DNA of 64,000 nt from positions 9,565,911 to 9,629,910 of the forward strand of contig OX457036.1 in NCBI GenBank assembly GCA_949752735.1, given 5' to 3'. Below, in pieces: positions 37,205-48,289 of this stretch; position 1 is the first letter of the stretch, and the number at the start of each line of letters is the position of its first letter. Position numbers and translations under genes: made by a program. The notes beneath the pieces are model-generated. The model saw only the letters and a list, made by a program, of their open reading frames with translations, was not told the DNA's origin and ran no database searches. The DNA comes from Lumbricus terrestris (taxonomy: Eukaryota > Annelida > Clitellata > Crassiclitellata > Lumbricidae).

Positions 37205-38055
37205 CTATTAATGCATAAGGATGACGTTAGGGCCTTTAAAGTGGGTGGGAACGGCGTTTCCCACTAGGCTACTCTCGAAATTCTTTGCTTGCGTAAGTTG
37301 CGTTTGCTCTCCTGCGTGGAACGCTGGAAACGCATGCATTCGAGTAAAATCTTCTTTGGCGTTCCTACTTCTCGCCATGGGCAGAGTATCGGAAACTTGG
37401 TCCAGAAGTTGAGGTGGGGAACGAGTGAGCGGCGCCGAAGGACGATCGCGATAAGATATTTTGAGCGGACGGCTGAGCACGGGCCGACGAAATTTTTACA
37501 TTTCCACCGACGAAATTTTCTGACGACTTTTTTTAGCCATTTAGGCCTAGTCGAAATCTCGTGAATATATAAAAAATCTCGTGAATATATAAAAAAATAG
37601 CTGATGACCTTTTTTAGTCTTTATTTCTATTTTGGCTGAATACTCACCATTATTATAATTGTCCTCACACATTAGCTATAGGCCTAGTGTTAAGCTACCG
37701 AACCCACTGCTGTAAAGCCGACCTGCGTGTCGTGCTATAGGCTAGTGGGCCGTACGTATTTCGTATAACATGTAGGCCTACTTTACAGTACTTGTAATCA
37801 TTCTGCGGCGTGTCAGATTGAGTGAATAAATGAAGATTATTAGATTATTATTACTGTACAAATTTAATGCTTGTTATTCACGAATCACGAATATTATTTC
37901 TAAAATCTTTGAGGGCCAATGAGCTTATGTTGGGGAGAAGACGCCCACATAAACATACAGTCCCCCCACAAACATTGGGGGACCGCCCCCCTCTAATCAA
38001 GTAGGCTATACGCCCATGCTGCTCACACATTCCGCGTTCCCACTGCTCACCCAAA
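37205..38055. other. Intergenic; fragment of CAGTGGCGGCGC-type MITE interior
   Basis: GACGAAATTTTCTGACGACTTTTTT at about 37486-37532 resembles MITE interiors. The rest is unique. Short GC-rich ORFs at 37208-37480 have no recognisable domain. Confidence 0.35.
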
Positions 38056-38059
38056 CCCA

Positions 38060-38867
38060 ATGGGAGAATTGTGAAAAATAATTGGAGATTGAACTAGGAT
38101 CCCCTTGAAGTTTGAAGAACAGACTTAACACTCGAGTGCCCAAGGTATTTTTTGGTACACGAAGGCCCAAGGGGGGTCCGCGCGGACCCCAGCGTTTTCA
38201 TGGTAATATCTTGAGAAGGGATTGGAATATCGTTACGGAATTTAGTTCTATGTATTCCCAGATGAATTTGCAATCGATTGATGTATCTTATACCACAATA
38301 ACACCACCTGGTGTAAAATAATAGTGTAAAATCTCTTGATACACATTTATATATGCTTGCTTGCGTCATTTGCCGAAGGAAGTCTATCGTTTTCATGCTA
38401 AAATCTTGAGAAGGGATTGGAATATCATAACAGAATTTAGTTTTATGTAATCCAAAATGAATTTTCAGTTGACTGATGTATCTTATATCACAATAGCACC
38501 ACCTGGTGCAAAATAATAGTGTAAAAATCTCATGATACACAGTATAATGCTTGCTTGCGTCATTTACCGAAGGAATAGCAGCAAATCTTGCGGTACCCTT
38601 ATAGTATACGATGTGGTTGTGGGGTACAGGGCTGGACAATACTCACGCGAAATATACCATTCGATGCCCAAATGGTTGCTCTAGGAATACCTAAAAGCAT
38701 TTTTGCATATCTATAGCCGTTAAAAAGTTATCCGGAAAAAACGGGCCTGGGGTCCGGTCGGACCCCCCCTTGGGCACTCGAGGATTAAGTTACTATGGGT
38801 CTCTAAGAAAGACTGGATGAGTGAAACTCCCAAACCCTCCGGCAATTCTCACCTTGCCCAAGTCACT
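38060..38867. mobile_element. CAGTGTGAGAATTG-type MITE split by a TTAA element
   Basis: Left part GGGAGAATTGTGAAAAATAA to 38128; right part from 38785 to GGCAATTCTCACCTTG. The two parts together match 18174-18319. Confidence 0.75.
38129..38784. mobile_element. piggyBac-like non-autonomous element with TTAA duplication
   Basis: TTAA at 38125-38128 and 38785-38788. Inverted ends CACTCGAGTGCCCAAGG and CCTTGGGCACTCGAGGA. Sub-terminal GGTCCGCGCGGACCCC and GGGGTCCGGTCGGACCCC. The interior is two tandem copies of about 187 bp (from 38197 and 38391, each with CTTGAGAAGGGATTGGAATA). No transposase. Confidence 0.9.
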
Positions 38868-38869
38868 TT

Positions 38870-39600
38870 AACCACTGCTGGTTGGCCTATATTAGGCTAT
38901 ATATAGGCTATAGTAGGTGGCAGTGCGGTAGGACGTATACGCCTATTGGTAAAATTTTGGGTGAGTAGGCTACACGCTGCGGACGAAAATAATTGACTTT
39001 TCCATAAAATTTTCTGGCGATCTTTCTTCTTTAATCGTACAACTTTCTGATGAACTTTTTTGTTTGATCGTCAAAATTTCTGACGACTTTTCTTTGTCCT
39101 CGGTTGCTTTTCTTACCTTTTTGTGTGGTAGGCCTACGTTCACCGCGATGCTAAAGAACACTATAATTTCCGCGATCTTCGACTATTTTCAGCTCGCAAT
39201 TTGATTTCTCAACATTTTTACTTTATTCTTTGCAAGATGAGTGTGTAGGCCTATACGCGCTGTTTATCCGCGTATACCCTTGTTTACGTAACTAAGTAGA
39301 CCTATACAATATCAATTTTTTACGTGAAACACGCTGTAGCCTATAGGCCCAGGTCTAGGCGTTTACCCGCGTACGCTATATGCTACCCTCGAACATCGCC
39401 TGTGAATAAGCTGGTTCCTGCGACTTGGCTTTTGTGGGCGCTGTAGAAGTTTCGAGATTCGAGATTACCCTCGTGTAGGTTACAGTAACAGACCTTATAG
39501 TAGACCTGCCCAAAGCGTGGCCGCACGGCGGCGCAGGCAGCAAGCATTGCGCAGCGAGCAATGACAAGGCCAAAGACGTGGCCATGTTGATTGTGTTTTT
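38870..39600. other. Intergenic, MITE-interior-like and AGGCCTA-rich
   Basis: TTTTCTGGCGATCTTTCTTC and GTCAAAATTTCTGACGACTT (39010-39090) resemble hAT MITE interiors, without recognisable ends. Confidence 0.35.
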
Positions 39601-39605
39601 CTTAG

Positions 39606-39905
39606 TAAGTCACGCTAAGCTTTGCAGCTTTGCGCTACTACTAATACTGAGAGTTAACTGAGCGAAATCGACTGCGTACGCCGTTTATATAGGCTTTCGT
39701 CTTCGTAGACTGCGCATGCGCAAGCGAGAGGTGTAAAGTTTACATCGGGAAAACCATGGATGCTATTTCGAGGTAGCCTAGCTACATTAGAATCGGTATA
39801 ATCGTAAGCCTCTAAACTTATATAGCGGTATTTGATAACCGAGCGCAGCCAGATCGAGGAACCATGCAGCGTATTCACGAACGTCCATCGCGGCTTTAAA
39901 TGGAT
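39606..39905. repeat. Dispersed repeat R, copy 2
   Basis: Same ordered motifs as 36731-37200 without the SINE insertion. Confidence 0.75.
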
Positions 39906-40145
39906 TGAACCGATCGAGAAACCGGTCGATAGGCCCATGATTTCCTATAGCCTTAATTGATCTATCGATCTAAGTTAGGCCTAAACCCCACATCATCGTA
40001 TTCGTAAACTCGCATGTCTGCAGTCACATGCTGCGCCAACAAAAGCAAAGTCGCAGGAACCACATCACAGACTATAATCAATCTTGCTAACCAGAGCGCT
40101 GTTTAATTGGCAGCTGGTTAAAAATAATTATCGAACTCCATCGAT

Positions 40146-41027
40146 CAGGGCTAGAATAGTTAGAATTTTTAGAACTGCACAACCCTTCTTTCCCTCACTA
40201 TCCTCAGGGGCTTCTATCCCTATACATGGCGGGCGCAGCTTGCGCCCAGTGAAAAATAGGGGGGAATCAAAAGACAGCCAAAATTCACGTCGGTTGGGGG
40301 GAAGGTCGGACATGGAGGGCAGCGTTCAGTCTAGGCATCACTAGGAGGAAGATCCCCCCAGAAAAAACTTCCCCTCCATATAAATTTGGACAAAATGGTA
40401 GGCCTAATAGCTTTTACACTTTGAGTTTTTAGTTACGTGGGCTTACAATGTAGGACCTACATTGTATTTTATTTTATTGCATTGTGCTCTAAAATTTATG
40501 TAACGCCTCTCGAGTGCTCACTGATCAGAGGCGCAAAACACTTGCTGCCCAATTTTGGCAGCAATTCCTCCACTGAAATAGTAGAGTAATATTGCTAAGA
40601 GGACAGCTTAAAATGCTGAAATTGCAATGCGGAAATCGCAAAAATTTGTTATGGGGAGGGGCGCATTCCCTCCCCATACCAGGTCCCTTCTCGGCGCTAC
40701 ACATATTTCGGCGATCGTCTGCTGGATGCTCGTTTGTCCCCTCCAAACAAACCTTCATTCCCACACTATAGAGGAGGGCATGCGCTAGATTACATTATAT
40801 TGCATACATAGAGGAAGGCCGGTCCAGAAAAGGGGGGGGAAGAAGATGGATTGCGCCCGGCTGCTTAGGGGGGATAGAAGCCCCTGACTATCCTCCATGG
40901 TAAATTACTTCCACACCTTTTTGCTAGTTTCATCTGCACAGAACTTGTGACAGAAGTGCATCTACAGCTGCACAAATTCATTTAGAACTGCCCGTTTTGT
41001 GTACAACTGCAAGTTTAAAAAACCCTG
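40146..41027. mobile_element. CAGGGCTTTTTAA MITE split by a larger hAT-type element
   Basis: Left part CAGGGCTAGAATAG...AGAACTGCACAACCC, right part from CCTCCATGGTAAATTACTTC to TTAAAAAACCCTG. The halves join to a normal family member once the insert is removed. Confidence 0.85.
40205..40886. mobile_element. Non-autonomous hAT-type element, CAGGGGCTTCTATCCC ends
   Basis: Perfect inverted ends CAGGGGCTTCTATCCC and GGGATAGAAGCCCCTG; perfect 8-bp duplication ACTATCCT at 40197-40204 and 40887-40894. Next inside, GGGCGCAGC and GATTGCGCCCGGCTGC also pair. The interior is non-coding and includes a LINE-tail-like GTAACGCCTCTCGAGTGCTC. Confidence 0.95.
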
Positions 41028-41090
41028 AACTCGATAGGCAGAAGTTCAATATCCGGAGAGTCACCGCGCATTATAGCATATAGGCCTACA

Positions 41091-41348
41091 CAGCGGCGCC
41101 CGCAGGATTTTTTTCTTGTACGCACACAAATTTTATTTTCGTCGTTAGGTCGCCGAAAAAACTGATGGCCTTTTTTTTTTTTAGTCATCAATCAAGAATT
41201 TCCCAAAAACATACCTTTTCTATCCGCCGAAAAAACTGATGACCTTTTTTTTTTAGTCATCAACCTAGAATTTCCTAAAAACATACCTTTGGGTCATCGC
41301 GCTGTACGCACGCACTCACCTATGTGCGTACGTCTGCGGGCGCCGCTG
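41091..41348. mobile_element. hAT-type MITE, CAGCGGCGCCCGCAG family
   Basis: Ends CAGCGGCGCCCGCAGG and GCGGGCGCCGCTG. Flanks GGCCTACA and AGCCTACA (7/8). The internal GATGACCTTTTTTTTTTAGT is duplicated. Confidence 0.92.
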
Positions 41349-41349
41349 A

Positions 41350-42550
41350 GCCTACAATATAGGCTAGGCTATAATATTATAGGATAACTTAATTAGGCCT
41401 ATTGTGAATTGTGATTAGCAAAAGGGGCGCAATAATCTGCCAGCGGCGCCTAGCTATATGCGTTCAAATCGTGATAGTTAGGCCGGCTAGGCCTACTGTA
41501 GCCTAACAGGCCCTAACTGAACTGTAATTATAAGAAACATCGCGTACCGAAATGTAAACACTGTGCAGGACTTCCTTAAGGAATTTTTTGTGACTGCGCG
41601 ACCCCTTCTCTCTCTTCCCATCCTCCATGGTTATAGCCTAAGAATGCTTTTACAATTTGAAGGCCATAATAATTATATGTACAGATGCACAGCTTTGTGT
41701 TTATCGGAATTTAACAAATCGAGTAGGCTACATAGTGATTCATTCATTCATATCGGTTACAGTTTAGCGAAAGTTAGGTCAAAGTTTTTATATTTGTAAA
41801 GAATTAAAGATTAATAAATTTAGGAGATTCGCCACCTCTGTATGATCAACAGGACTACCGACACGCTCTATTGCGCGCTGATTAAAAATGTTTTGGTATA
41901 AAATCTGTTATAAGCTTACGTCATATTTCATAGCCTTCGAAGGTACATCCACTCGGATGGTTATTCTGTGCTGTTATTAAATGTAGTTGATTTTTAAAAT
42001 TGCATCTTAATGTTATAAATTATTATTTTACGTTCGCTGTAAGTATGTAGCAATTTAATTAACTATATTTTATATTAAAAATCGTAATATATTAGCTAGC
42101 GCGGTGTTTTATGCTGCCAATTTGGTTTTCCGTAATGGTTTATATTATCGCCCAGATTACGCTTCCGCTGCTGATAAATTGATATTGTTTTTAAATTGAA
42201 TTCAACAGAAATATCCATTTTATGCAAATGCTAAATGCTGTCGCGTATAATTATAGTTTCTGGAATAGCGTTGAATATCAGATGACGAGGTTACTCCGTA
42301 AGGACAACCCTTCTTCAGTTAGCTTTCGTAAATGTAAACTGACATGGGACACAGTAATGCAGAGCCAAAGTGAAATGTTAAATCTTGACTAGTGATTTAA
42401 CTTTAGGTTATTGTAGCAAGTATGCAAGTCTCTGTGGTAGAGAATTCCACATACGAGATGTGCAGCAGCTGAAAGCATATGACATTCCAATTCAGTTAAC
42501 CTGAATTCTAACAACAGGATTAGACGAGCACAATAGTTCAGCATTTACTG
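41350..42550. other. Intergenic; partial MITE, otherwise unique
   Basis: 41563-41640 (TTCCCATCCTCCATGGTTAT) is a CAGGGCTTTTTAA MITE fragment. The remainder is AT-rich and shows no exon. Confidence 0.35.
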
Positions 42551-42554
42551 AGAA

Positions 42555-42990
42555 TTTTATATAGCGCTCCTTCAAGGTTATCTACTTAGGAGCACTTCCA
42601 GTCCAACCCCAGTCGAATAAGACAATCTTAAGAAGAGAAGGAAATGAAGCAGAAAGGCTAATAGGTATTTGACGAAGGATAACAGGGAGCTCATTCCAGG
42701 TCGCAGGGCCAGCCATGGAGAAAGCACCTGATTGCGGTCCGTGAGCAGGGAACAATAAGTTCCGCTTGTGCAGCTGAGTGGAGAGAGCAGCGGCGTTGGG
42801 CGTGCATGGTGGAGCAGCAGACCTCCTGCAAGTATAAAGGAGCTAAACCCTCAAAGCAGCGCCGGACCAAGACAGAAATTCTGTAAGCAATGCGCTGTTG
42901 GTAAGGGGGCCAGTGGAGTACATCCCGTTTGTACTCGGAGACTCGGTCAAACTTGGGAACGCGGACTATAAGGCGGGCAGCAGTGTGTTA
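42555..42990 (-). mobile_element. CR1/L2-like LINE 3' end, reverse
   Basis: The reverse complement has GACCTGGAATGAGCTCCCTG, CAAATACCTATTAGCC, TGGAAGTGCTCCTAAGTAGA and AAGGAGCGCTATATAAAATT, the C-terminal coding relic and tail. Confidence 0.65.
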
Positions 42991-43149
42991 TATAGTTCAC
43001 TTTGCGTGAAGAATTGAAGATCTATATTGACAAATTGTCTTCTGGTAATAAAAATCAAGCATGCAAGTTTAGACATAACGCACCAGTCAACTGGAGGCCA
43101 GTAAAGCTTACCAAGGCAATCTAATTTCGATAGCTTCGATTTCAGTGAG

Positions 43150-43260
43150 TTGTTTTCATTAATCCCACTTCTGTTTAGGTAAAAATAGGTTTCATCAATC
43201 CGATTTCTATAGAGCGAGAATTCTTTTCATCAATCCAACTTGTATTTGACCGACACTGAA
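43150..43260. repeat. Degenerate repeat related to 27410-27650
   Basis: TCATTAATCCCACTTCTGTT, TCATCAATCC and GCGAGAATTCTTTTCATCAA match the 48-bp units upstream of POP4. Confidence 0.65.
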
Positions 43261-43359
43261 GCCTATTCAATGGCAAATAATAAATTACGACTCTAAAATC
43301 ACATTTTTTATGAGGATCAATAGAATGTTAGTTATATTTTATTTTAATTTATGCTTTAG

Positions 43360-43437
43360 GTTTCCACGACGTTTTGCACGATGAATGATCGAAGGCCGAT
43401 GAAAATGGTTCAGAAGATTTCATTTCTCTGTTGCCAG
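43360..43437 (+). CDS. Ikaros-like gene, exon with start of first finger
   Basis: Possible acceptor ATGCTTTAG before 43360, an in-frame ATG at 43381, then [19 protein letters not shown] and donor CAG/gtatta. The final CQ completes the finger CQFC only when joined to 44479, which is good evidence for the junction. Whether it is a first or an internal exon is open. Confidence 0.65.
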
Positions 43438-45606
43438 GTATTATTACTATTACAGAATCACGTTCTGTGATGAAATCAGATCCTTAATTGGAGCTGTTGT
43501 TTGAGCCTTTACAATATTTCGCTCCCAGTTTTTCAAATGCTAAATAATATTATAGGCATCTCTGTCTCCAACTTAGCCGCCTTCAGTGCCAGGTCGTTGA
43601 ATTTGTCTCTTGTTCTGCTAAAAGAGTCCTGGGTTTTCACAGTCAACACTGAGTGTAAGAATTGCATTTGAACCAGGGCTTAAAGTGTGGCTGGACGGTC
43701 GTGGATGGCGTCCATCCACTTATCTTCAAATCTGAACACAGTCCTGCCACTTATTTCGCCAGCACAGACTGGAAAGGCAAGGAGCATCCAGACAATTCTT
43801 TTCCACACTTTGAGCACTGATAAGATGTGCAACTGTGCAATCAAGTTTTAAAATCAGAGTATTGATCAGCACATCGTAGATCTGTGCATTCAGTTGTGCT
43901 AGCTTGCCGTGAGGTTGTGAGACAGACATGGGTATGAAGTGCTAGTGGCTTCATTTTCTCGGCCTTGGCATATATGAGAGCGAGCCGTCCCATCTTCCCG
44001 TTGCATACATGCATGATGTTTTGCACTGGCTTCCAGCCTCGCATTGCATCTGCTACAGAATAGTAGCGCTTGTCTGGCGGTGTCTCGCTGGTAGTGTACC
44101 ATCTTACTTATCTGATCTCTGTCTCCAACTTAGCCGTCTGTCAAGCTTTGGACTCTTTGGCTAAGCAGTAGCTCCGTGTCCCTTGGGCCTGCTCTTTGGT
44201 CAGTCAGCATTGAGCCTTCTCGGTTGTTGGCCCATCCACTTGGAATGGGCTCCTGCTTGAGCTGCGCTTACCACCTCAAACTAATTGACCTGGTTTTCTA
44301 CCAGTTGCTCTGGACCTTCTCTATTGCCATGGGTGGGCTGGAAGCACCTCTGAGTAGGCTTCTTGAAAGGGCATTATATAGATTTTCGGAATGAATGACT
44401 GAATGACTGAATGAAGTTTCTAAAATCATGCACACGTTCGCTGTTTTAATTTATTCGTTTCTCTCGTTGCTTTTCCAGTTCTGCTCCTACAAAACACGAT
44501 TTACCGGGAACCTCGCCAAGCACATCCGCACGCACACCGGCGAACGGCCGTTCAAGTGCCAGTTCTGCGGAAAGGGGTTCGCCTCGAAATCCAACTACAA
44601 CACCCACATCGTCATCCACACCCCGGGCGTCTCACCCTCGGGTAAGCTCCCCTCTTCCAACCGACTCGCCACGTCCCAGGCCCGACTTCGCCGCTCTTCC
44701 CTGCACAGACAGTACACGACGTCTGAGATGAACGCAGACATTGTCCGGAACATGCCGGTCGTTAAGACCCTTCTCTCCAGCAGCAGGTCATCGTCGCAAA
44801 GGTCAACTGCAGCCCAGCAGCTGTCGCCGATCGGGTCATTCCTTATGCCGGACAGAATCAATTCGAGTTACTCGCACACGGCGCTCTACTCGTCGATCAA
44901 CTTCGCTTCATTCAGTGGAGCGCTCACGCATCCGAATCAAAACGACTCGGCGCTCGACGGGATCGTGCTCTCCGATCATCTCGATCCGCCGAGCAACGAG
45001 AGCAACAACGTCGACGACTTGTCCGAGGTCGCAGAGGTCGCTCATCACAACGGGGTCGCACGCTCGATCGTCGGCCAGGACGACGTCAAGCCGAGCATAT
45101 TCGATATCTTCAACATGCTCCCGAGCGCGAACAGGATGAGGCGATCGCGTGAAATGATGGACGTTGCAATGATCAAGGAGGAGGCGGAGGAGGAACCGGA
45201 GATGACGTACAACCGGTCGGGTCATCATCATCATCGGAGGAGGAGAATGAGCTCGAACTGTCCGGAAACTAGGATGGGGCGCGACTCCTCCGAGATGAGG
45301 GTCGCCAACGGCAACTGTTCCCAGGCAACCGGGAGCGTTCCCGCGTCGCCCATGCGTCCGGATGACGACCAGAACCAGCTGCACACGCAGATGCTCATCG
45401 ACACGCTCATCAAAGAGTCGAGACTGTACCGCTGTGAGCCGTGCAACATCCTCTTCCCCGAGTACGGCATGTACGTCCTCCACCTCGGTTGTCATGGAAA
45501 CGACGGCGCCTACCAGTGCCACTTCTGCCAACAGTCGTTCGATAATAGATTCAGCTTTGCGACTCATTTTATTCGTTGTCCGCACGACGAGTCAAGATGC
45601 CAGTGA
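43360..45606 (+). CDS. Ikaros-family-like C2H2 zinc-finger protein, last two coding exons
   Basis: Exons 43360-43437 and 44479-45606 join in phase 0. The splice reconstitutes a finger, CQ/FC then [12 protein letters not shown] then HIRTH, followed by the linker TGERPF and a second finger [21 protein letters not shown]. After about 260 low-complexity residues come two C-terminal fingers: [17 protein letters not shown] with LGCH, and [17 protein letters not shown] with HX5H spacing, then the stop. The [10 protein letters not shown] signature and HX5H last finger match the dimerisation fingers of Ikaros (IKZF) proteins; Hunchback has a related pair (MGYHS). Role by family: nuclear DNA-binding regulator that forms dimers. 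The middle holds an [10 protein letters not shown] stretch fitting a SUMO site. The true start may lie upstream; an in-frame ATG is at 43381. Confidence 0.85.
43674..43819. mobile_element. hAT-type MITE, CARGGCTTAAAGTGTGG family
   Basis: Ends CAGGGCTTAAAGTGTGG and CCACACTTTGAGCACTG. The target duplication is not preserved. It lies in the Ikaros-like gene intron. Confidence 0.82.
43985..44412 (+). mobile_element. CR1/L2-like LINE C-terminal relic and 3' tail
   Basis: GATGTTTTGCACTGGCTTCC (VLHWLP motif), then GCACCTCTGAGTAGGCTTCT, GGGCATTATATAGATTTTCG and the repeat tail GAATGAATGACTGAATGACT. It ends about 65 bp before the terminal exon. Confidence 0.75.
44479..45606 (+). CDS. Ikaros-like gene, long terminal exon
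   Basis: Acceptor GCTTTTCCAG; 375 codons and stop TGA at 45604-45606. GC-rich with strong third-position C/G, unlike the AT-rich surroundings. It includes finger residues [19 protein letters not shown], a second finger, a Ser-rich region, a His/Arg run HHHHRRRR near 45225-45245, and the paired C-terminal fingers at about 45427-45590. A LINE 3' tail ends about 70 bp before the acceptor. Confidence 0.93.
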   Translation, partial: FCSYKTRFTGNLAKHIRTHTGERPFKCQFCGKGFASKSNYNTHIVIHTPGVSPSGKLPSSNRLATSQARLRRSSLHRQYTTSEMNADIVRNMPVVKTLLSSSRSSSQRSTAAQQLSPIGSFLMPDRINSSYSHTALYSSINFASFSGALTHPNQNDSALDGIVLSDHLDPPSNESNNVDDLSEVAEVAHHNGVARSIVGQDDVKPSIFDIFNMLPSANRMRRSREMMDVAMIKEEAEEEPEMTYNRSGHHHHRRRRMSSNCPETRMGRDSSEMRVANGNCSQATGSVPASPMRPDDDQNQLHTQMLIDTLIKESRLYRCEPCNILFPEYGMYVLHLGCHGNDGAYQCHFCQQSFDNRFSFATHFIRCPHDESRCQ

Positions 45607-46420
45607 GGCTCGTCGAATGGACGGTTGCTACGGGATACGGCATTGCTAAGGGATACCGAGTTGCTAAGGGATACCTTGTTGCTAACCTTGGGAAGACGCA
45701 GTTGCTACGGGTATTCTTGTGTCGTTTCTGACGAATCATTCCGACGTATGAGGCTCACTTGTTGGCGTGCGGTGGGCAGAAAAACAGACGGAGAATTCTG
45801 GCAGCTTGATCCGTGCGAAAGCGCAATTTTATTTGGTGTATGATAAGCAGCTTAACTTGTTAAGTTATCTCTTGAGTTCACGTTCACGACGTGATATCTG
45901 CTCAAAAATGAGAGAAAAACGGGGAAATCACCCGACTCTGTGATTGAGAACCACGGTCACACGGCGAGGTTTCCGTAATTTAACAAAGAACGATCGAAAC
46001 GATTTTTCATGCCGATTGATTAAAATGTTGAAGCACTGTCATACATGTCATGATACAAGAGACTTCCGTTATCAATGATCATTCATTTAATGGGAAGTTG
46101 GGAACTGTTGCAGAGGATTCATGTTGGAGAAGTCGGTCGAATCCCGACTGGTCCGGCTTCTCCAGAAGTCGGACTAAGACTATATGGTGAATATTTTGCG
46201 ACTGACGACTTCTCTGATTCCTCGATTTGTTTCTTTTGAAGTGGCGCTGGATAGATTTGCGAAATTAATTTGCAGTTTCCTTTGCTGTAGCGGTCTATTG
46301 TTTTGTTTCCTTTTTCTTGGTGAGGTGATTCCAGGATCTTTTGTCTTTCGATCTGTTGCTGAAGTTCTTTGATTGTGCCAGTGCCACTGAACGACAAGTC
46401 TTTGGTTTGACCTTGAATCA
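45607..46420 (+). other. Probable 3' UTR of the Ikaros-like gene
   Basis: Directly after the stop, 45608-45715 has short GTTGCTA(C/A)GGGATAC-like repeats. Beyond that it is AT-richer unique sequence with no recognised element and no clear polyadenylation signal. Confidence 0.3.
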
Positions 46421-46429
46421 TTCTGTGGG

Positions 46430-46660
46430 TGATGTGTGGAAAGGACAGAGGACGCAAGGAACAGAGGAAATGAGGGACAGAGGATGTGAGGGTCGAAGGA
46501 CACAATTTGGAGACAGATATGATGGTCAGATGACACAAGGACAGATGACGCAAGGGACAGATATGAGGGTCAGAGGACGCAAGAGTCTGAGAACATAAGG
46601 GTCAGAGGACATAAGGGACAGAGTTGACAGACAGAGAGATTTGAGGGTCAGAGCCTCAGA
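46430..46660. repeat. Degenerate minisatellite GGACAGAGGA
   Basis: GGACAGAGGACGCAAGG, GGGACAGAGGATGTGAGG and GGTCAGAGGACGCAAG units of about 18-28 bp. Confidence 0.8.
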
Positions 46661-47120
46661 GGACACTAGGGAATGGACTTGTCATCTAGGGGCACAAGGG
46701 ACCGAGGAGTTAAATGAATGTTGCAAAGGGACATGAGGGTCATAAGATATACTAGGGACAGGGCAAGGAAGAACAGATAGATAAAGGTACTGGGTGTAAA
46801 AAAAACAATGGAAGGAAGGATGGACTAAGTGATGAAAAGCTAAATTGACGTCAATATTTTTTAAGTCGTTGACTTTGAATTGTAATGTTTTAATATTTTG
46901 TATTATAATGCATATTATTATAATCTAATTAATTTTGAATGATCATTTTAGTTGTTTTGGAGCCTGGTTCACCAGCCAGATGGTCCCTAGAGTTCTGTGT
47001 AGGTAGGCCTACTGTGTATAATTTAAGTCTTAATATATGTACATTGGACAGTTGAATTTTGTTATAGCAGGCTTTGATTATAAGTTGTGTTCTTATATGA
47101 CCGCTTGAGACATGAAAGCC
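46661..47120. other. Intergenic, no recognised feature
   Basis: AT-rich unique sequence downstream of the Ikaros-like gene. Confidence 0.3.
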
Positions 47121-47124
47121 TGTA

Positions 47125-47410
47125 GACTAATTCACGTGTAGAAACTAGAAAATAAACTGACATGAATGCCACGATTAAATCACCGATAGAAAGTATGCGG
47201 TTTTATTTAGATGCCAGACTTAATTCACGTGTAGAAAATAAACTGCCGATGATGACAAAACGTTAAATCACCAATAAAAAGTGAATTGACATGAATGCCA
47301 GACTTAATTCACCTGTAGAAAATAAAATAAATTAAGAAAATAAATTAGGCTGGATGCCAAACTTTGAATTCACCTATAGAAATTAAACTGATATGGATAC
47401 CGTTAGGTGC
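47125..47410. repeat. Tandem repeat of about 60-75 bp
   Basis: Four units with TTAATTCACGTGTAGAAA, ATAAACTGACATGAATGCCA and GACTTAA, diverging toward the end. Confidence 0.82.
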
Positions 47411-47662
47411 AAGTGAATGAGAGATGATTATGATCATGACGATAATTATGATGATGATGATGATGTTGGCTGATTACAGCTGATTACAAATCTTGATTAC
47501 ACTTAAATCATGAAGTCAGGTTAAATTATTCTTTAATAGGTTCAAATCAGAGTATGAGTCCCTCGTTGAAATTGTAAATAATACTCCATATTAGTTCACG
47601 TTAAACACCTATCATTGATCTTTATTCCTACATTTTGTTATCCAAAAACAGTTTCACATAAT

Positions 47663-47717
47663 AATCGCCAAGTACACTTACAGGTACTGCTATACCTGGT
47701 AAGTGTACTTGGCGATT
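47663..47717. other. Near-perfect hairpin (19-bp arms)
   Basis: AATCGCCAAGTACACTTAC at the left and its complement GTAAGTGTACTTGGCGATT at the right, with a loop that continues pairing as AGGTA/TACCT. Confidence 0.95.
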
Positions 47718-48289
47718 CAGATTATTGAAATTTTGAGCGCATTTACTGGCATTGGCAGAAAGCTTTGTGAAGGTGTCTATAGAAACTGTTTCACCAATGA
47801 GCCACTGAGTCCTACGGTTACCATCATGAAGTTCGTTTGTCTATTAATTTTTTGTTTTTTAATGTAATTATTATTATTAAATTTATTTTATTATTTATCA
47901 ACTCAATAGATTACTTATGTTTATTACCATATGTTGGTAGATCAAAATATAGGCCTACATGGCTATTGTTGATCAATTCAAGAATATTCTTATCTTACCT
48001 TTTATCTTTCCGGTTTATTATTATTATTTTTTATTATTATTAATTTATTATCATCATCATCATTATTTGTTGCGCCAAAGGTAAAAAACTTTCTCAGACT
48101 TTTGTTATTATTTTTATTAGGCTATTATTATTTATCATCAACAACAACAGCAAGCGACTATCGCGTACACCCACTTTCATTACACGGACATACAAATCTA
48201 CGCGATGCTTTAAAGACCATTCTTAGCTGGTAGTGCGCTTGTGATTCAACACAGCAATGTGAACGGTATTTCGGACAGTCCTAGTTAGC

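Noticed and set aside
44908..45585. Minus-strand ORF of 225 codons
   Set aside because: It lies antisense to the zinc-finger exon and is open only because of that exon's GC-rich codons; no domain.
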